This document shows positions 7,301-10,375 of a DNA stretch of 10,375 nt, in pieces. The notes beneath the pieces are model-generated. The model saw only the letters and a list, made by a program, of their open reading frames with translations, was not told the origin of the DNA and made no database searches. Source of the stretch: Macrococcoides psychrotolerans. GTDB lineage: Bacteria; Bacillota; Bacilli; Staphylococcales; Staphylococcaceae. Each line of letters starts with the position of its first letter. Within the stretch, counting starts at the first letter, position 1. A program made the position numbers and the translations under genes. The stretch is from contig NZ_CP124593.1 in the NCBI RefSeq assembly GCF_038095555.1, forward strand, positions 1-10,375, written 5' to 3'.

Positions 7301-10300
7301 ACTGGTTTTCCACTATTATCTTTACCATTCAACGTTACATCTTTAATAGGTGTGTTCACTTCTGTTGTTTGATCTTCAATTGGATCTACCGTTGGTGGTA
7401 ATGTATCTTCAACTGTTATCGTGAATGTTGTTTCTGTTGTATTACCAGACTCATCTGTTGAAACTACTGTTACGTCGTAACTTCCTACTGTTGTCGGTGT
7501 GCCTGAAATGGTATTCGTTTCTGGATCATACGTCACACCTTCTGGTAAGCCACTTACTTCATGAGTCACTGGTTTTCCACTATTATCTTTACCATTCAAT
7601 GTTACATCTTTAATAGGTGTGTTTACTTCTGTTGTTTGGTCTTCTACTGGATCTACATCAGGTGCTGTTGTGTCTTCAACAGTGATTGTAAATGTCGTTT
7701 CTGTTGTATTACCTGATTCATCTGTTGAAACTACTGTTACGTCATAACTTCCTACAGTTGTTGGTGTGCCTGAAATGGTATTTGTTTCTGGGTCATAAGT
7801 TACACCTTCTGGTAGCCCTGATACTTCATGAGTCACTGGTTTTCCACTATTATCTTTACCATTCAACGTTATATCTTTGATTGGTGTATTTACTTCTGTC
7901 GTTTGGTCTTCTACTGGATCTACCGTTGGTGGTAATGTATCTTCAACTGTTATCGTAAATGTTGTTTCTGTTGTATTACCTGATTCATCTGTTGAAACTA
8001 CTGTTACGTCATAACTTCCTACAGTTGTTGGTGTGCCTGAAATGGTATTTGTTTCTGGATCATATGTCACACCTTCTGGTAAGCCACTTACTTCATGAGT
8101 CACTGGTTGACCGCTATTATCTTTACCATTCAATGTTACATCTTTAATAGGTGTGTTTACTTCTGTTGTTTGGTCTTCAACCGGATCCACATCAGGCGCT
8201 GTTGTATCTTCAACTGTTATCGTAAATGTTGTTTCTGTTGTATTACCTGATTCATCTGTTGAAACTACTGTTACGTCATAACTTCCTACAGTTGTTGGTG
8301 TGCCTGAAATGGTATTTGTTTCTGGGTCATAAGTTACACCTTCTGGTAGCCCTGATACTTCATGAGTCACTGGTTTTCCACTATTATCTTTACCATTCAA
8401 TGTTACATCTTTAATAGGTGTGTTTACTTCTGTTGTTTGGTCTTCTACTGGATCTACATCAGGTGCTGTTGTGTCTTCAACAGTGATTGTAAATGTCGTT
8501 TCTGTTGTATTACCTGATTCATCTGTTGAAACTACTGTTACGTCATAACTTCCTACAGTTGTTGGTGTGCCTGAAATGGTATTTGTTTCTGGGTCATAAG
8601 TTACACCTTCTGGTAGCCCTGATACTTCATGAGTCACTGGTTTTCCACTATTATCTTTACCATTCAACGTTACATCTTTAATAGGTGTGTTCACTTCTGT
8701 TGTTTGATCTTCAATTGGATCTACCGTTGGTGGTAATGTATCTTCAACTGTTATCGTGAATGTTGTTTCTGTCGTATTACCAGACTCATCTGTTGAAACT
8801 ACTGTTACGTCGTAACTTCCTACTGTTGTCGGTGTGCCTGAAATGGTATTCGTTTCTGGATCATACGTCACACCTTCTGGTAAGCCATTTACTTCATGTG
8901 TCACTGGTTGACCGCTATTATCTTGACCATTCAATGTTACATCTTTAATAGGTGTGTTTACTTCTGTTGTTTGGTTATCTACTGGATCTATTGTAGGTGC
9001 TGTCGTATCTTCTACTGTGATTGTAAATGTTGTTTCTGTTGTATTACCTGATTCATCTGTTGAAACTACTGTTACGTCATAACTTCCTACAGTTGTTGGT
9101 GTGCCTGAAATGGTATTTGTTTCTGGGTCATAAGTTACACCTTCTGGTAGCCCTGATACTTCATGAGTCACTGGTTTTCCACTATTATCTTTACCATTCA
9201 ATGTTACATCTTTAATAGGTGTGTTTACTTCTGTTGTTTGGTCTTCTACTGGATCTACATCAGGTGCTGTTGTGTCTTCAACAGTGATTGTAAATGTCGT
9301 TTCTGTTGTATTACCTGATTCATCTGTTGAAACTACTGTTACGTCATAACTTCCTACAGTTGTTGGTGTGCCTGAAATGGTATTTGTTTCTGGGTCATAA
9401 GTTACACCTTCTGGTAGCCCTGATACTTCATGAGTCACTGGTTTTCCACTATTATCTTTACCATTCAACGTTACATCTTTAATAGGTGTGTTCACTTCTG
9501 TTGTTTGATCTTCAATTGGATCTACCGTTGGTGGTAATGTATCTTCAACTGTTATCGTGAATGTTGTTTCTGTTGTATTACCTGATTCATCTGTTGAAAC
9601 TACTGTTACGTCATAACTTCCTACAGTTGTTGGTGTGCCTGAAATGGTATTTGTTTCTGGGTCATAAGTTACACCTTCTGGTAGCCCTGATACTTCATGA
9701 GTCACTGGTTTTCCACTATTATCTTTACCATTCAATGTTACATCTTTAATAGGTGTGTTTACTTCTGTTGTTTGGTCTTCTACTGGATCTACATCAGGTG
9801 CTGTTGTGTCTTCAACAGTGATTGTAAATGTCGTTTCTGTTGTATTACCTGATTCATCTGTTGAAACTACTGTTACGTCATAACTTCCTACAGTTGTTGG
9901 TGTGCCTGAAATGGTATTTGTTTCTGGGTCATAAGTTACACCTTCTGGTAGCCCTGATACTTCATGAGTCACTGGTTTTCCACTATTATCTTTACCATTC
10001 AACGTTACATCTTTAATAGGTGTGTTCACTTCTGTTGTTTGATCTTCAATTGGATCTACCGTTGGTGGTAATGTATCTTCAACTGTTATCGTGAATGTTG
10101 TTTCTGTCGTATTACCAGACTCATCTGTTGAAACTACTGTTACGTCGTAACTTCCTACTGTTGTCGGTGTGCCTGAAATGGTATTCGTTTCTGGATCATA
10201 CGTCACACCTTCTGGTAAGCCATTTACTTCATGTGTCACTGGTTGACCGCTATTATCTTGACCATTCAATGTTACATCTTTAATAGGTGTGTTTACTTCT

Positions 10301-10375
10301 GTTGTTTGGTTATCTACTGGATCTATTGTAGGTGCTGTCGTATCTTCTACTGTGATTGTAAATGTTGTTTCTGTT
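4381..10375 (-). CDS. Giant LPXTG-anchored Ig-repeat surface protein, C-terminal part (runs off right edge)
   Basis: Open from the right edge to TAA at 4381-4383 (1997 codons before the stop). No true start lies in the window; TTG 10269 is only an internal Leu codon. Nearly all of it is a row of about 21 Ig-like modules of 89 residues. Each carries the He_PIG-type signature GLPEGVTYDPETNTISGTPT followed by SYDVTVVSTDESGNTTE. They are joined by linkers of two main types, TLPPTVDPI and TTAPDVDPV, each followed by EDQTTEVNTPIKD. The last module (about 4738-5004) is the most divergent (TPTKPGEYTVTV). After it come an Asp/Asn/Ser/Gly-rich region with 15-residue repeats, then LPDTG, a hydrophobic segment (LTLFASVIALFGGILTF) and a basic RRKKK tail. 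This is a complete sortase A sorting signal. The protein probably forms a long stalk that holds an unseen N-terminal head away from the cell. The repeat DNA has been homogenised in blocks. Confidence 0.95.
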   Translation of the reverse strand, partial: TETTFTITVEDTTAPTIDPVDNQTTEVNTPIKDVTLNGQDNSGQPVTHEVNGLPEGVTYDPETNTISGTPTTVGSYDVTVVSTDESGNTTETTFTITVEDTLPPTVDPIEDQTTEVNTPIKDVTLNGKDNSGKPVTHEVSGLPEGVTYDPETNTISGTPTTVGSYDVTVVSTDESGNTTETTFTITVEDTTAPDVDPVEDQTTEVNTPIKDVTLNGKDNSGKPVTHEVSGLPEGVTYDPETNTISGTPTTVGSYDVTVVSTDESGNTTETTFTITVEDTLPPTVDPIEDQTTEVNTPIKDVTLNGKDNSGKPVTHEVSGLPEGVTYDPETNTISGTPTTVGSYDVTVVSTDESGNTTETTFTITVEDTTAPDVDPVEDQTTEVNTPIKDVTLNGKDNSGKPVTHEVSGLPEGVTYDPETNTISGTPTTVGSYDVTVVSTDESGNTTETTFTITVEDTTAPTIDPVDNQTTEVNTPIKDVTLNGQDNSGQPVTHEVNGLPEGVTYDPETNTISGTPTTVGSYDVTVVSTDESGNTTETTFTITVEDTLPPTVDPIEDQTTEVNTPIKDVTLNGKDNSGKPVTHEVSGLPEGVTYDPETNTISGTPTTVGSYDVTVVSTDESGNTTETTFTITVEDTTAPDVDPVEDQTTEVNTPIKDVTLNGKDNSGKPVTHEVSGLPEGVTYDPETNTISGTPTTVGSYDVTVVSTDESGNTTETTFTITVEDTTAPDVDPVEDQTTEVNTPIKDVTLNGKDNSGQPVTHEVSGLPEGVTYDPETNTISGTPTTVGSYDVTVVSTDESGNTTETTFTITVEDTLPPTVDPVEDQTTEVNTPIKDITLNGKDNSGKPVTHEVSGLPEGVTYDPETNTISGTPTTVGSYDVTVVSTDESGNTTETTFTITVEDTTAPDVDPVEDQTTEVNTPIKDVTLNGKDNSGKPVTHEVSGLPEGVTYDPETNTISGTPTTVGSYDVTVVSTDESGNTTETTFTITVEDTLPPTVDPIEDQTTEVNTPIKDVTLNGKDNSGKPVTHEVSGLPEGVTYDPETNTISGTPTTVGSYDVTVVSTDESGNTTETTFTITVEDTTAPDVDPVEDQTTEVNTPIKDVTLNGKDNSGQPVTHEVSGLPEGVTYDPETNTISGTPTTVGSYDVTVVSTDESGNTTETSFTITVEDTTAPDVDPVEDQTTEVNTPIKDVTLNGKDNSGQPVTHEVSGLPEGVTYDPETNTISGTPTMVGSYDVTVVSTDESGNTTETTFTITVEDTTAPDVDPVEDQTTEVNTPIKDVTLNGKDNSGKPVTHEVSGLPEGVTYDPETNTISGTPTTVGSYDVTVVSTDESGNTTETTFTITVEDTLPPTVDPVEDQTTEVNTPIKDVTLNGKDNSGQPVTHEVNGLPEGVTYDPETNTISGTPTTVGSYDVTVVSTDESGNTTETTFTITVEDTLPPTVDPIEDQTTEVNTPIKDVTLNGKDNSGKPVTHEVSGLPEGVTYDPETNTISGTPTTVGSYDVTVVSTDESGNTTETTFTITVEDTTAPDVDPVEDQTTEVNTPIKDVTLNGKDNSGQPVTHEVSGLPEGVTYDPETNTISGTPTTVGSYDVTVVSTDESGNTTETSFTITVEDTTAPDVDPVEDQTTEVNTPIKDVTLNGKDNSGQPVTHEVSGLPEGVTYDPETNTISGTPTMVGSYDVTVVSTDESGNTTETTFTITVEDTTAPDVDPVEDQTTEVNTPIKDVTLNGKDNSGKPVTHEVSGLPEGVTYDPETNTISGTPTTVGSYDVTVVSTDESGNTTETTFTITVEDTLPPTVDPVEDQTTEVNTPIKDITLNGKDNSGQPVTHEVSGLPEGVTYNPETNTISGTPTKPGEYTVTVVTRDSEGNETTTKFVIIVKDDSSNDGNNPGDDEDDDNSGDNGDDSSNDGNDNSGDNGDDSTNGGNDNSGDNGDDSTNGGNDNSGDNGNNSSNDGNDSKELPDTGEQDKNLTLFASVIALFGGILTFRRKKKDSKTDK
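4384..4497 (-). other. Cell-wall sorting signal (LPDTG anchor)
   Basis: LPDTG is encoded at 4483-4497. It is followed by EQDKN, a 17-residue hydrophobic span, and a positively charged tail ending at the stop. This is the tripartite signal cleaved by sortase A between Thr and Gly and joined to peptidoglycan. Confidence 0.93.
4506..4735 (-). repeat. 45-bp repeats encoding an acidic 15-residue wall-spanning repeat
   Basis: TCTCCTGAGT recurs at 4541, 4586, 4631 and 4676, an exact 45-bp period. The encoded unit is roughly NSGDNGDDSTNGGND. The two central copies are nearly identical and the outer ones have drifted. The composition (Asp/Asn/Ser/Gly) suits a flexible peptidoglycan-spanning region, in the place where Sdr proteins carry SD repeats. 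Confidence 0.88.
4952..7552 (-). repeat. Five-unit (1335-bp) higher-order duplication in the stalk
   Basis: 4952-6217 and 6287-7552 appear identical by eye over 1266 bp at an offset of 1335 bp (5 x 267). They share private variants: the Met-Val-Gly variant at 5351-5356 and 6686-6691, and the GACGTTTCTGTC variant encoding TETSF in the next unit. Divergence begins abruptly at 6218/7553 and at 4951/6286. Confidence 0.85.
8225..10375 (-). repeat. Second 1335-bp-offset duplication in the stalk
   Basis: 8225-9040 and 9560-10375 appear identical by eye over 816 bp, again 1335 bp apart, and the match is cut by the window edge. Both include the rare unit with the LNGQDNSGQ and TAPTIDPVDNQ variants. 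The block between them is built from the same two unit types in alternation. Confidence 0.8.

Larger units (their letters stand above)
4738..10375 (-). repeat. Row of about 21 tandem 267-bp (89-residue) Ig-like units
   Basis: The phase is exact, with equivalent points at 5022, 5289, 5556 and so on to 10095 (19 intervals of 267 bp). One further divergent unit lies on the C-terminal side, and the row continues past the right edge. Protein variation is confined to few sites: K/Q before PVTHEV, N/S before GLPEG, T/M in PTTVGSY, T/S in TETTF, and the linker. At the DNA level there are at least three synonymous haplotypes over the VTYDPE codons. Confidence 0.95.

Noticed and set aside
10267..10269. 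TTG as the start codon of the right adhesin
   Set aside because: It is the conserved Leu of a TLNG motif inside a repeat. The frame stays open to the edge and there is no ribosome binding site or signal peptide.
5022..10283. Plus-strand 62-codon open frames recurring every 267 bp
   Set aside because: They are antisense shadows of the Ig-like repeats. The period is a multiple of three so the same frame reopens in each unit. They are Leu-rich artefacts with no ribosome binding sites.
4738..10375. CRISPR-like or satellite array
   Set aside because: The repeats are 267 bp with no spacers and form one continuous coding frame.

Overview
The window looks like chromosomal DNA of a low-GC Gram-positive coccus, most likely a Staphylococcus (probably coagulase-negative). 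The evidence is a YSIRK-type signal peptide, a staphylococcal MSCRAMM-like ligand-binding region, an LPDTG sortase anchor and strongly AT-rich intergenic DNA. I cannot name the species.

Layout, read in the direction of the adhesin genes (minus strand, right to left). Positions 10375 to 4381 hold the C-terminal part of a giant cell-wall-anchored protein. At least 1997 codons are visible and its N-terminus lies beyond the right edge. It has about 21 near-identical 89-residue Ig-like modules (267 bp each), a short Asp/Asn/Ser/Gly-rich wall-spanning repeat, and an LPDTG anchor. Next come a 63-bp remnant of intergenic DNA, an IS3-family (IS150-like) insertion sequence on the opposite strand (about 2980 to 4317), and about 210 bp of AT-rich upstream DNA. 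Positions 2768 to 1 then hold the N-terminal 922 codons of a second adhesin of the same family. It has a YSIRK signal, one Ig-like module, a long acidic Ser/Thr/Glu/Asp/Lys linker, a probable N2-N3 adhesive region, and the start of a new row of 89-residue Ig-like modules. It runs off the left edge.

The two adhesins appear to be tandem paralogues, in the manner of the sdr loci. In each, a ligand-binding head would sit on an Ig-like stalk exported by Sec, and sortase would anchor the protein to peptidoglycan. The head is visible only in the left gene and the anchor only in the right gene. The stalk DNA of the right gene is built from block duplications (five-unit, 1335-bp offsets) and mosaic units, so its length is probably variable.

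The insertion sequence encodes OrfA and OrfB, overlapping in the -1 frame with an A6G slippery site. Its left end is present as a perfect 65-bp tandem duplication. Its two flanks do not look like halves of one simple target: each carries what resembles half of a different terminator. I saw no RNA genes, CRISPR arrays or phage genes. The most interesting aspects are the repeat evolution of the stalk, the duplicated left end with matched subterminal palindromes, and the possible IS-mediated joining of the two adhesin genes.
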